This document shows, piece after piece, positions 35,741-44,560 of a stretch of DNA of 64,000 nucleotides. This DNA is from Duganella margarita (lineage in GTDB: Bacteria > Pseudomonadota > Gammaproteobacteria > Burkholderiales > Burkholderiaceae_D), in the NCBI RefSeq assembly GCF_009857535.1, contig NZ_WWCS01000006.1, forward strand, positions 186,001 through 250,000, read 5' to 3'. Every line of letters starts with the position of its first letter. The first letter of the stretch is position 1. The position numbers were made by a program, and so were the translations under genes. The notes beneath the pieces are model-generated. The model saw only the letters and a list, made by a program, of their open reading frames with translations, made no database searches and was not told the origin of the DNA.

Positions 35741-36706
35741 ATGACATGCAATCGCAGAACCGTATTGGCCACCGCTTTGGCCGCCGCCATCACCCTGAGC
35801 GCGCCATCCGCCTTCGCCGCCAAGCCGCTGGTGATCGGTTTCTCGCAAGTGGGCGCCGAAAGTGAGTGGCGCACTGCGAATACCGTCTCGATCAAGGACG
35901 CCGCCAAGAAGGAGGGCGTCACCCTCAAATTCGCCGACGCCCAGCAAAAACAGGAAAACCAGGTCAAGGCTATCCGCTCCTTCATCGCCCAGCGCGTGGA
36001 CGTGATTGCATTCTCGCCGGTTGTGGAATCGGGCTGGGATACCGTGCTGCTGGAAGCCAAGCGCGCCAAGATTCCTGTGATCCTGACCGATCGCGCGGTC
36101 AAGGTCAGCGATCCGTCGCTGTACGTGACCTTCCTCGGCTCGGACTTCGTGGAAGAAGGCCGTCGCGCCGGCCGCTGGCTGGTGGAGCGTCAAAAGAAAA
36201 CGCCTGATGCCGTTTTGAATATCGTTGAACTGCAAGGCACCGTGGGCTCGGCGCCTGCGCTGGACCGCAAGAACGGCTTTGAAGAAGTCATCGCCGGTAA
36301 TCCGAAGCTGAAAGTGATCCGTTCGCAAACCGGCGACTTCACCCGCGCCAAGGGCAAGGAGGTGATGGAAGCCTTCCTGAAAGCCGAGGGCAAGAAGATC
36401 AACGTGCTGTATGCGCACAATGACGATATGGCCATCGGCGCGATCCAGGCGATTGAGGAAGCCGGCCTGAAACCGGGCAGGGACATTCTGGTGATTTCCA
36501 TCGACGGTGTGAAAGGCGCGTTTGAGGCCATGATCGCCGGTAAGCTGAACGTGACGGTGGAGTGCAATCCGCTGCTCGGTCCTCAGCTGATGCAGCTGGC
36601 GAAGGATGTCGTCGCCGGCAAGCCTGTACCCAAGCGCGTTGTGACGCAGGAAGGCGTATTCCCGGCCGACGTCGCCGCCAAGGAATTCCCGAACCGTAAA
36701 TACTGA
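35741..36706 (+). CDS. ytfQ: YtfQ-like sugar ABC transporter, periplasmic binding protein
   Basis: A 321-aa protein with signal peptide (cleavage about AFAAKP). LVIGFSQVGAESEWRTANT, ADAQQKQENQVKAIRSFIAQ, NIVELQGTVGSAPALDRKNGF, QTGDFTRAKGKEVMEAFLKA and YAHNDDMAIGAIQAIEEAGLKPG are nearly word for word the E. coli YtfQ pattern, which binds galactofuranose. In this locus a furanose form of L-arabinose is a sensible ligand. CAGGAGA precedes the ATG. First gene of the four-gene transporter operon; its TGA shares one base with the next ATG. Confidence 0.93.
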   Translation: MTCNRRTVLATALAAAITLSAPSAFAAKPLVIGFSQVGAESEWRTANTVSIKDAAKKEGVTLKFADAQQKQENQVKAIRSFIAQRVDVIAFSPVVESGWDTVLLEAKRAKIPVILTDRAVKVSDPSLYVTFLGSDFVEEGRRAGRWLVERQKKTPDAVLNIVELQGTVGSAPALDRKNGFEEVIAGNPKLKVIRSQTGDFTRAKGKEVMEAFLKAEGKKINVLYAHNDDMAIGAIQAIEEAGLKPGRDILVISIDGVKGAFEAMIAGKLNVTVECNPLLGPQLMQLAKDVVAGKPVPKRVVTQEGVFPADVAAKEFPNRKY

Positions 36707-38253
36707 TGACGATGAATTCTTCCGCACCCGCGAACCCGGTGCTGGAGCTGCGCGGTATCAGCAAGGCTTTCACCGGTGTGCAGGCGTTGAGCGGCGTGTC
36801 GCTCAATCTGTATCCCGGTGAGGTGCATACGCTGATGGGCCAGAACGGCGCCGGCAAGTCGACTTTGATCAAGGTGCTGACCGGTGTGTATGCGCCGGAT
36901 CAGGGCCAGATCGTGCTGGCCGGCCAGCCGATACAGCCGCAGTCCACGCTGGATGCGCAGCACCATGGCATCAGCACTGTTTATCAGGAAGTGAATCTTT
37001 GCCCGAATTTGTCGGTGGCGGAGAATATCTTCATTGGCCGTTATCCGCGCAAGCTGGGTCGCATCGATTGGGCCAGCATGACGACGCAGGCCACGGCACT
37101 GCTGGATCGGATGCAGATTCGGATTGATGTGACGGCGCCGCTGGCGCAGTATCCGCTGGCGATTCAGCAGATGGTGGCGATTTCGCGTTCGCTGCTGGTG
37201 TCGGCCAAGGTGCTGATTCTGGACGAGCCGACTTCCTCGCTGGATGAGAAGGAAGTGGATTTGCTGTTCAGCGTTTTGCGTGGCTTGCGCGAGCAGGGCA
37301 TGGCGATTCTGTTTGTTACGCACTTCCTCGATCAGACGTATGCGATTTCGGATCGGATTACAGTGATGCGCAGTGGCGAGCGGGAAGGTGAATACCTGGC
37401 CGCCGATTTGTCGCGCGTGGAGTTGGTCAACAAGATGGTCGGTGCGCCGACCGCTGCGCCGGCAACCGCTGTCGCCCAGGCGGATGCTGCGCAAGCGCCT
37501 GCCGGCGGCTCGCGCTTCGGCGCTTTTCTGCGTGCTGTCGGCTTGGGCCGCAAAGGCGCCTTGCAGCCGATGGATCTGGAAATCGGCCAGGGCGAAATGC
37601 TGGGCCTTGCCGGCCTGCTGGGCTCCGGCCGCACCGAGGCGGCACGCCTGCTGTTTGGCGCGGACAAGGCGGATACCGGCACGATCACCATCGACGGCAA
37701 GGAGCGCAATTTCTCGTCTCCGCGCGACGCCATCGCGGCCGGCATAGGCTTCTGTTCCGAGGACCGCAAGCACGAAGGCGCCGTCCTCGAACTGTCGGTG
37801 CGCGAAAACCTGATCCTGGCGCTGCAAGCCCGCATGGGCATCCTGCGCGCCATTCCGTTGAAACGCCAGCAGCAACTGGCGGAAGAATACGTCAAAGCGC
37901 TCGGCATCAAAACCGCCAGCATCGAAACGCCAATCGGCTCGCTCTCCGGCGGCAACCAGCAGAAAGTACTGCTGGCGCGCTGGCTGGTGACCGATCCCCG
38001 GCTGCTGATCCTGGACGAACCAACCCGCGGCATCGACGTGCGCGCCAAGCAGGAAATCATGGACTACGTCTCGGCCCTGTGCAAGAAAGGCATGGCCATC
38101 CTGTTCATTTCGTCCGAACTGCCCGAAGTGCTGCGCGTGAGCGACCGCATTGTCGTCATGCGCGACCGCAAACAAGGCGGCGAATACCCGCGCGGTGCTC
38201 TGGATGAAACCACCGTGCTGCACGTGATCGCAGCAGGGGATCAGCATGCGTAG
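36706..38253 (+). CDS. ytfR: YtfR-like sugar ABC transporter, double ATPase
   Basis: A 515-aa cytoplasmic ATPase with two nucleotide-binding domains, as in the CUT2 sugar importers. The first has GQNGAGKSTLIKVLTGV (Walker A) and LILDEPTSSLD (Walker B); the second has a degenerate Walker A (GLLGSGRTEAARLLFG) but a full signature LSGGNQQKVLLARWL and LLILDEPTRGIDV. Residues about 245-285 form an alanine-rich linker. It overlaps the preceding stop by one base (TGATG) and the following permease by eight, so all subunits are co-translated. Confidence 0.94.
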   Translation: MTMNSSAPANPVLELRGISKAFTGVQALSGVSLNLYPGEVHTLMGQNGAGKSTLIKVLTGVYAPDQGQIVLAGQPIQPQSTLDAQHHGISTVYQEVNLCPNLSVAENIFIGRYPRKLGRIDWASMTTQATALLDRMQIRIDVTAPLAQYPLAIQQMVAISRSLLVSAKVLILDEPTSSLDEKEVDLLFSVLRGLREQGMAILFVTHFLDQTYAISDRITVMRSGEREGEYLAADLSRVELVNKMVGAPTAAPATAVAQADAAQAPAGGSRFGAFLRAVGLGRKGALQPMDLEIGQGEMLGLAGLLGSGRTEAARLLFGADKADTGTITIDGKERNFSSPRDAIAAGIGFCSEDRKHEGAVLELSVRENLILALQARMGILRAIPLKRQQQLAEEYVKALGIKTASIETPIGSLSGGNQQKVLLARWLVTDPRLLILDEPTRGIDVRAKQEIMDYVSALCKKGMAILFISSELPEVLRVSDRIVVMRDRKQGGEYPRGALDETTVLHVIAAGDQHA

Positions 38254-39340
38254 TCCCGCCGCCAGCAACGCCGCAGCCGGCGCGTCAACCAAACCGAGTC
38301 TGCCCATGTTTGTGCATCATCCCATATTCCGTCCGCTGGCCGCGCTGGCGATCCTGCTGCTGATTGACCTCATCATGGTCCCAGGCTTTTTTCATCTGGA
38401 GATCAAGGACGGCCACCTGTACGGAAGCCTGATCGACATCGCCAACCGCGCCGCGCCTTTGATCCTGGCCGCCATCGGCATGACGCTGGTGATCGCCACG
38501 CGCGGCATTGACATCTCGGTCGGCGCCACGGTCGCCATTAGCGGCACCGTTGCCGCCATGCTGGTCGGCGGCACCATGGTCATGAACAACGGCACGCCGG
38601 AGTACGTGGCCAACACACCGATGTGGATCGCGCTGGCCGCCGCCATGGGCGCTGCGGTGCTGTGCGGCGCATGGAATGGCGCGCTGGTGGCCGGCCTTGG
38701 GCTGCAACCCATCGTCGCCACGCTGATCCTGATGGTGGCGGGGCGCGGTCTGGCGCAGCTGCTGACCGATGGCCAGATCATCACCGTCTACTACCAGCCG
38801 TTCTTCTTCCTCGGCAGCGGCTATCTGTTTGGCTTGCCGTTCTCGCTGTACATCGTGGCCGCAGTGTTCATCGTCACCGCGCTGCTGATGCGGAAGACCG
38901 CGCTCGGCCTGTTCATCCAGTCGGTCGGCATCAATCCGGTGGCGGCCCGTCTGGCCGGCCTGAAGACGGCGGTGCTGATTTTCTTCGTCTACGTGTTTTG
39001 CAGCGCTTGCGCCGGTGTGGCCGGCCTGATGATCACTTCCAACATCAAGAGCGCGGACGCCAATAACGCCGGCCTGCTGCTGGAACTGGACGCCATCCTG
39101 GCCGTGACGCTGGGCGGCACTTCGCTGGCCGGCGGCAAATTCAACCTGGCCGGCAGCGTGATTGGCGCTTTGATCATCCAGACGCTGACTTACACCATTT
39201 ATTCCATCGGCCTGCCGCCGGAGGTCAATATGGTGGTCAAGTCGGTGGTGGTGTTCGTGATTTGCGTGTCGCAGTCGGCGGAGTTCAAAACCATGTGGCG
39301 GCGCGCGTTCCCGGCTGCCCGCGGAGGTAAAGCACAATGA
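38246..39340 (+). CDS. ytfT: YtfT-like sugar ABC transporter permease
   Basis: A 364-aa CUT2 inner-membrane permease with about nine hydrophobic segments. ATRGIDISVGATVAISG near residue 85 and the cytoplasmic loop AVTLGGTSLAGGKFNLAGSVIGALI are the conserved permease motifs. The N-terminal ~28 residues are Ala/Ser-rich and may be partly dispensable. Second membrane subunit follows immediately with an ATGA overlap. Confidence 0.93.
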   Translation: MRSPAASNAAAGASTKPSLPMFVHHPIFRPLAALAILLLIDLIMVPGFFHLEIKDGHLYGSLIDIANRAAPLILAAIGMTLVIATRGIDISVGATVAISGTVAAMLVGGTMVMNNGTPEYVANTPMWIALAAAMGAAVLCGAWNGALVAGLGLQPIVATLILMVAGRGLAQLLTDGQIITVYYQPFFFLGSGYLFGLPFSLYIVAAVFIVTALLMRKTALGLFIQSVGINPVAARLAGLKTAVLIFFVYVFCSACAGVAGLMITSNIKSADANNAGLLLELDAILAVTLGGTSLAGGKFNLAGSVIGALIIQTLTYTIYSIGLPPEVNMVVKSVVVFVICVSQSAEFKTMWRRAFPAARGGKAQ

Positions 39341-40344
39341 GCAGCATGAGCACCACCAGCCCAGCCGCCGCGCGGCCGGCGCGTTCGATCATTTCGTCGC
39401 CGTACTTTACGTCGTTGATCACCGTCTTTCTGCTGCTGGTTCTGCTGGTAGCCGGCGGTGCCGCCTATACAGGGTTCCTGTCGGTGCAGGTTCTGTTCAA
39501 CCTCCTGATCGACAACGCCTTTCTGCTGGTGATCGCGGTTGGCATGAGCTTCGTCATTCTCTCCGGCGGCATCGATCTGTCTGTCGGTTCGGTGCTGGCG
39601 CTGACCACCATGGTTTGCGCCTACATGCTCCAGACCTGGCACTTGCCGCCGCTGCTGGTGATCGTCATCGCACTGGCGATGGGCACCGTGTTTGGCGCCG
39701 CCATGGGTGCGTTGATCCATTACTTCAAGCTGCAACCGTTCATCGTTACGCTGGCCGGCATGTTCCTGGCGCGCGGGCTGTGCTACCTGATCAGCATTAA
39801 CTCGATCACGATCGACGATCCGTTCTTTGTCGCCATGTCGCAAACGCAGTTGCCGATCGGCGATTGCTTCATTTCGCCGGGTGCGTTGATTGCGCTGGTG
39901 ACGCTGGCCGCCGCCATCTACGTTGCGCACTGCACGCCGTTTGGCCGCGCCATCTACGCCGTCGGCGGCAATGAACAATCGGCGCTGATGATGGGATTGC
40001 GCGTGGCCCGCACCAAGGTGCTGATCTACGCCTTCTCCGGCTTCTGCGCGGCGCTGGCCGGCGTGCTGTTTTCGTTCTACATGCTGTCCGGGTACGGCCT
40101 GCACGCGCAGGGCACGGAGCTGGACGCCATCGCCGCGGTGGTCATCGGCGGCACGCTGCTGAGCGGCGGTTATGGCTACGTGGCCGGCGCGCTGACCGGC
40201 GTGCTGGTACTGGGCGCCATCCAGACGCTGATTGCCTTCGACGGCACGCTCAGCTCCTGGTGGACCAAGATTGTGATCGGCGGTCTGCTGTTCATCTTCT
40301 GTGTAGTACAACGCGTGATGACGATGCGCGCCAATAAAAAATAA
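39337..40344 (+). CDS. yjfF: YjfF-like sugar ABC transporter permease
   Basis: A 335-aa CUT2 permease. VILSGGIDLSVGSVLALTTM and AAVVIGGTLLSGGYGYVAGALTGVL are the family motifs. YtfT and YjfF-type permeases pair as a heterodimer around the YtfR ATPase. A GH43 gene follows 26 bases later, so the operon links import with hydrolysis. Confidence 0.93.
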   Translation: MSSMSTTSPAAARPARSIISSPYFTSLITVFLLLVLLVAGGAAYTGFLSVQVLFNLLIDNAFLLVIAVGMSFVILSGGIDLSVGSVLALTTMVCAYMLQTWHLPPLLVIVIALAMGTVFGAAMGALIHYFKLQPFIVTLAGMFLARGLCYLISINSITIDDPFFVAMSQTQLPIGDCFISPGALIALVTLAAAIYVAHCTPFGRAIYAVGGNEQSALMMGLRVARTKVLIYAFSGFCAALAGVLFSFYMLSGYGLHAQGTELDAIAAVVIGGTLLSGGYGYVAGALTGVLVLGAIQTLIAFDGTLSSWWTKIVIGGLLFIFCVVQRVMTMRANKK

Positions 40345-40369
40345 ATCAACGACGACACTGGAGAGTATT

Positions 40370-41338
40370 TTGAAAAAGAGTCTGATGTTCGCTACGGCGA
40401 GCGTGCTGGCGGGTTTGCTGGCGCCCGCCGCGCAAGCCGCCAATCCCATCCTGCCCAAGGTGTTCACCGCCGATCCTGCGGCCCTTGTGGAAAACGGCAC
40501 GGTCTATCTGTACGTCGGCCATGACCAGGCCACGCCGGCCGACAAGGATTACGTGATGAAGGAATGGCGCCTGTACAGCAGCTGCGACATGAAGAACTGG
40601 ACCGATCGTGGCTCGCCGATCCAGCCGTCCGCCTTCAAATGGGCGATCGGCAAAGTGGATGCGTGGGCGGCCGACATCACCAAGCGCGATGGCAAGTACT
40701 ACTTCTACGCCACGGTGGATCACGCCAGCATTCCCGGCCGCGCCATTGGCGTGGCGGTGTCCGACAAGCCGGAAGGCCCGTTTGTCGACGCGCGCGGCTC
40801 GGCGCTCATCACCAACAACATGACGCTGGAAACGCAAATCGCCTGGGACGATATCGACCCGGCGATCTTCCAGGACGACGACGGCCAGGCTTACCTCTAC
40901 TGGGGCAATTCGGTGCTGAAGTGGGCCAAGCTGAAAGCCAATATGATCGAGCTGGATGGCCCGATCCATACGGTGGGCGTGGAGCGCTTCACGGAAGCGT
41001 CTTACCTGCACAAGCATAACGGCACTTACTACCTGTCGTACTCGCGCGAATTTCCGGAGGAGACGGCGTACATGACCGGTCCGAGCGCCACCGGTCCGTG
41101 GACTTATCGCGGCGTGATCATGTCGAAGAACGTCAAGGTCAAGACCATCCACCAGGCGATTGTGGAATTCAACGGCAAGAACTACATCATCTATCACAAC
41201 GCCAAACTGCCGGGCGGCGGCGAGTACCGCCGTTCGGTCGCGGTAGAGGAGTTTGCATACAACGCAGACGGCACGATTCCATTTATCAAGCAGACCAGGG
41301 AAGGCCCTGCGGCCAATCCTAGTGCTGCTTGCAAGTGA
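40370..41338 (+). CDS. Exported GH43 arabinofuranosidase/xylosidase-type enzyme
   Basis: A 322-aa protein starting at TTG with GGAGAG five bases upstream. Signal peptide MKKSLMFATASVLAGLLAPAAQA. GH43 active-site set: FTADPAALVENGTVYLY (base Asp), WDDIDPAIFQDDDGQAYLYWG and ERFTEASYLHKHNGTYYLSYS (acid Glu). The wording is that of exo-acting GH43 enzymes (arabinofuranosidase or beta-xylosidase) rather than endo-arabinanases; the exact subfamily is not assignable by eye. Last structural gene of the transporter operon, just before the regulator. Confidence 0.88.
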   Translation: MKKSLMFATASVLAGLLAPAAQAANPILPKVFTADPAALVENGTVYLYVGHDQATPADKDYVMKEWRLYSSCDMKNWTDRGSPIQPSAFKWAIGKVDAWAADITKRDGKYYFYATVDHASIPGRAIGVAVSDKPEGPFVDARGSALITNNMTLETQIAWDDIDPAIFQDDDGQAYLYWGNSVLKWAKLKANMIELDGPIHTVGVERFTEASYLHKHNGTYYLSYSREFPEETAYMTGPSATGPWTYRGVIMSKNVKVKTIHQAIVEFNGKNYIIYHNAKLPGGGEYRRSVAVEEFAYNADGTIPFIKQTREGPAANPSAACK

Positions 41339-41351
41339 TATCAATAACAAT

Positions 41352-41374
41352 GGCATTGAATAATAATCAATGCC
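41352..41374. promoter_or_regulatory. Perfect inverted repeat, likely LysR operator
   Basis: GGCATTGA and TCAATGCC (8-bp perfect arms, spacer ATAATAA) centre in the 56-bp gap before the LysR gene. TGA-N7-TCA fits the T-N11-A rule of LysR-type binding sites. Two GATATC sites flank it (41337 and 41381). No T-run follows, so a terminator is unlikely. Confidence 0.55.
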
Positions 41375-41394
41375 GAACCTGATATCATTTACCC

Positions 41395-42333
41395 ATGGAT
41401 ACAAACCCTAACTGGTTCCTGCGCGCGCGCCTCAAAACGCGCCAGCTGCTGCTGCTGATCGCGCTGGACGAACAACGCAACATCCACCGCGCCTCCGAGG
41501 AGCTGCACATGACGCAGCCCGCCGCGTCCAAGCAGTTGAAGGATCTGGAGGAGATGCTGGGCGTGCAGCTGTTCGATCGTCTGCCGCGCGGCATGGAGCC
41601 GACCATTTACGGCGAGACGATGATACGTCACGCCCGCATGGCGCTGACCAGCCTATCGGCGGCGCATGAGGATATTGTCGCCATCAAAGCCGGGCTGACC
41701 GGGCAGGTGGACATCGGCACCATCATGACGCCGGGGATTTCGCTGCTGCCGAAGGCGATCACGCGCACCAAGCAGCTGGCGCCCAAGCTGCGCATCGGCG
41801 TGGAGATGGAGCTGTCCAATGTGCTGCTGGAGCAGTTGCAGCGCGGCCGGCTCGATTTCATGATCGGACGGATTCCGGAGCGCGAAAGCGCCCAGGGACT
41901 GAGTTACGAGGAGCTGGGCGACGAGCCGGCGTGCGCGGTGGTGCGGGTGGGTCATCCGCTGATGAAGTCCAAGAACCTGCAACTGCGGGACATCGCCGAC
42001 CAGCCGTGGATTTTGCCGCCGCAAGGTTCGATCCTGCGCGCGCGCTGTGAACTGATGTTTCGCCGCGCGGGGCTGGAAGTGCCAATCAACGTGGTCGACA
42101 CCACGGCGGTGCTGCTGATTAAGCCGCTGCTGCAGCAGACCGACGCGCTCAACGTGATGCCGATCGCGGTGGCGCAGTATTACGAGTCGCAGGGTGTGCT
42201 GAATATCCTGCCGATCGAACTACCGTGCCGCATGGACGCTTTCGGCATCATCACCGTCAATGGCCACATCCTGTCGCCAGGGGCCGAGCTGCTGCTCAAG
42301 TCCGTGCGCGAGGTGGCGCAGGAGATCTACTAA
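41395..42333 (+). CDS. LysR-family regulator, GbpR-like
   Basis: A 312-aa transcription factor. N-terminal winged helix with RASEELHMTQPAASKQLKDLEEMLGVQLFDRLPRGMEPT, then a periplasmic-binding-fold effector domain (GQVDIGTIMTPGISLLP, LDFMIGRIP, LPPQGSILR). The wording resembles Agrobacterium GbpR and Azospirillum/galactose-type regulators that respond to L-arabinose or galactose and control sugar-binding-protein genes. It sits directly after the transporter operon, with a perfect operator-like repeat before its ATG, so autoregulation and control of the locus are likely. Confidence 0.9.
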   Translation: MDTNPNWFLRARLKTRQLLLLIALDEQRNIHRASEELHMTQPAASKQLKDLEEMLGVQLFDRLPRGMEPTIYGETMIRHARMALTSLSAAHEDIVAIKAGLTGQVDIGTIMTPGISLLPKAITRTKQLAPKLRIGVEMELSNVLLEQLQRGRLDFMIGRIPERESAQGLSYEELGDEPACAVVRVGHPLMKSKNLQLRDIADQPWILPPQGSILRARCELMFRRAGLEVPINVVDTTAVLLIKPLLQQTDALNVMPIAVAQYYESQGVLNILPIELPCRMDAFGIITVNGHILSPGAELLLKSVREVAQEIY

Positions 42334-42446
42334 CTTTCCCGCAAGTGCAAGCGCCTAAAAGTAATATTAATATACTAAATAATTTATTGCTAACTTAGTT
42401 AATTTAATGTTACTTTTGGGCTCGACTAAACCACTTGGGGAACAGA

Positions 42447-43160
42447 ATGAAGAAAATCGCAATCGCGGTACTGGCATTGGTTTCGAGCATCGCTAACGCA
42501 GGTGAGTTGTACAACAACGGTCCAGTAGTCGGATCCAATGGCTTGTCCGCCATCGCGCCGAACGCCACCACCTTTGGCTTCGGGGACCAATCCAATGTGG
42601 GTAATTTCGTTGCTGATGACTTCACCATCACCGTTGGCAAAAGCTGGGATATCTCCAGCCTGAGTTTCTATGGTTATCAAACTGGCGCCACTGGTTTCAG
42701 CTTCACTTCCGCCACCTGGAGCATTGTCTCCGGTAATGACGTCAACACCGGCACCGTGGTTGCTTTCGGCACCACAGATGTCACTAATGGTGGACTGGCC
42801 GGTTACCGCGTCACCGATACCACGCTGAACGACACCCAGCGCCGCATCTTCAAGGTCGACGCCGACATCACCGACATCACGCTCGCCTCCGGCCACTACT
42901 GGCTGGCCTGGGGCTTGGCCGGTACCGGCGTTTCCGGTCCTTGGCAGCCGCCTACCTCCGATGCGCGTCAAGGTAACGCGGCCCAAGCGACTGGTGGCGG
43001 TGCTTTCGCCCAGCTTGTAGAGTCCGGCAGCGACTTATCGGTGGAACTGCCGTTCGCCGTCAATGGCACCGTCTCCGCCGTGCCGGAGCCGGAAACCTAC
43101 GCCATGCTGCTGGCTGGCCTGGGCCTGATCGGTTTGGCACGTCGTCGCGCGCGGATTTAA
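42447..43160 (+). CDS. PEP-CTERM sorting-domain protein
   Basis: A 237-aa exported protein. MKKIAIAVLALVSSIANA is a signal peptide, the body is Gly/Thr-rich beta-type without recognised enzyme motifs, and the C-terminus VPEPETYAMLLAGLGLIGL followed by ARRRARI is a complete PEP-CTERM signal (VPEP, membrane segment, basic tail) processed by exosortase in exopolysaccharide-producing bacteria. GGGGA lies before the ATG at 42447. A 113-bp AT-rich gap with the palindrome-like AATATTAATAT separates it from the LysR gene. Confidence 0.9.
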   Translation: MKKIAIAVLALVSSIANAGELYNNGPVVGSNGLSAIAPNATTFGFGDQSNVGNFVADDFTITVGKSWDISSLSFYGYQTGATGFSFTSATWSIVSGNDVNTGTVVAFGTTDVTNGGLAGYRVTDTTLNDTQRRIFKVDADITDITLASGHYWLAWGLAGTGVSGPWQPPTSDARQGNAAQATGGGAFAQLVESGSDLSVELPFAVNGTVSAVPEPETYAMLLAGLGLIGLARRRARI

Positions 43161-43192
43161 TTTTGGTAGGGATTGTGTCGCTACTATAGGTT

Positions 43193-44560
43193 ATGACGAC
43201 CATATCCCCTTTAAGCAGCAGCGTTGTCTCTGTGCCTCCGGTATTCAAGGTGCAGGGACAACAAAATCTTCCCATTGTTGCTGACACTGGGGCGCAAGCG
43301 TCCAGTGTCGCATCTTCCGGCAGCCTGCAAAGCATGCAGGCACCGTTGGCCAGCGCGCTGACGTGGAAGGTCAAATCCAGCGATCCGCTCACATCGCTGA
43401 TGACCATCAATTATGGCTCGAAATCCCTGTTGGATCGTTTTGACGGTTTGGGCGCCGCCGCGCTGCGCGACTCGGGTGATTTCTCGCAGTCGGTGTCGCT
43501 GTTGAATGCCGATCCGGTAGCGGGTGGATATCAAGTCGCGTTGAGCATCAAGATGGCTGACGGTATCGACGTCAAGGTCAACCTGGATAGCAAAGCCAAT
43601 AGCCTCTCGCTACAGGTAAGCAGTAGCAGCAAGCTTGGTGCGGCTGACCGTGCTGCACTGGCCAAGCTGGCGGACGGCTTCCAGAACGCCATCGACAGCA
43701 TGCGGGATGGATCCAAGCTGGATTTCACCGGGCTGCTGGCCTACGATTCGTCATTGGTGTCGTCGGTTGATGTGGAGGCGAAAACGCAGTTTGGCACCGC
43801 GCCGGCGCAAACGCAGACTTTTTATGTCGATCACGCGAAGCGCTCGTTCACCTCAGATGGGCCGGACGGTAAAGTTAATGTCAGCGTCGACCTGCGCCAG
43901 TTGGCTGGCATGGGCAATGCGCAGCAGCGCAAGGCGGGCATGGATGCGTATCTGAAGCAGTTTGACGAAGCCGGTATTCGCGGCCACGCCAACGAGTCGA
44001 CGCTGGCCACGTTCAAGTCGGCGTTTCAGCAGATGACGGGTGTTGCGTCGGAGACCACGGTGGTCAGTAATCGCCCCATTAATTTGTCGGACAGCGATCA
44101 TGCGCTTTCGACCGGGCTGCCGGACTTTGACGCTTCCATGAGCGACACGCCGCTCGCGTCCAATCCGATGCGGCAGAATGAAATGGATACATTCTCTTAT
44201 CAGGTCTCGCAGAGCACCAACATCAGCGGTGACAGCCAGCGCAATCGCTCCATCTCGCAGAAGCAGCACGCGCACCTGGAGGCCAGCTTCCACGAATCGC
44301 TCGGCGCTACGCCGCTGGCGCTGGACAACAGCAAGGGCTCGCAAAACTACTACTTCAAGCATGTCAGCGAGGACCGCTCAAGGGATACCGAAATCGGCTA
44401 CCACAATGGCATGCTGGTGCGCGGGACTGTCGACGAACACATCACCCGCACCACGCAAGTGCTGAAGTACGTGATGGGCATCCTGACCGACGAAAGCAGC
44501 ACGCCCGAGGTATCCAATACCCGGCGCGATCTGCTGTCGCAATCCCACCTCGGTATCTAA
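43193..44560 (+). CDS. Hypothetical protein, 455 aa, no family recognised
   Basis: No recognised domain. The first ~50 residues are Ser/Val/Gln-rich and lack a signal peptide. Two parts can be seen: residues about 60-245 (KVKSSDPLTSLMTINYGSKSL, SVDLRQLAGM) and a C-terminal half rich in Ser/Thr/Asn/Gln (YQVSQSTNISGDSQRNRSIS, EASFHESLGATPLALDNSKG). Codon use and GC look like neighbouring genes, so it is a real gene. Its stop overlaps the convergent copper-storage gene by four bases. Could be a filament- or surface-associated protein exported without a Sec signal; this is a guess. Confidence 0.75.
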   Translation: MTTISPLSSSVVSVPPVFKVQGQQNLPIVADTGAQASSVASSGSLQSMQAPLASALTWKVKSSDPLTSLMTINYGSKSLLDRFDGLGAAALRDSGDFSQSVSLLNADPVAGGYQVALSIKMADGIDVKVNLDSKANSLSLQVSSSSKLGAADRAALAKLADGFQNAIDSMRDGSKLDFTGLLAYDSSLVSSVDVEAKTQFGTAPAQTQTFYVDHAKRSFTSDGPDGKVNVSVDLRQLAGMGNAQQRKAGMDAYLKQFDEAGIRGHANESTLATFKSAFQQMTGVASETTVVSNRPINLSDSDHALSTGLPDFDASMSDTPLASNPMRQNEMDTFSYQVSQSTNISGDSQRNRSISQKQHAHLEASFHESLGATPLALDNSKGSQNYYFKHVSEDRSRDTEIGYHNGMLVRGTVDEHITRTTQVLKYVMGILTDESSTPEVSNTRRDLLSQSHLGI

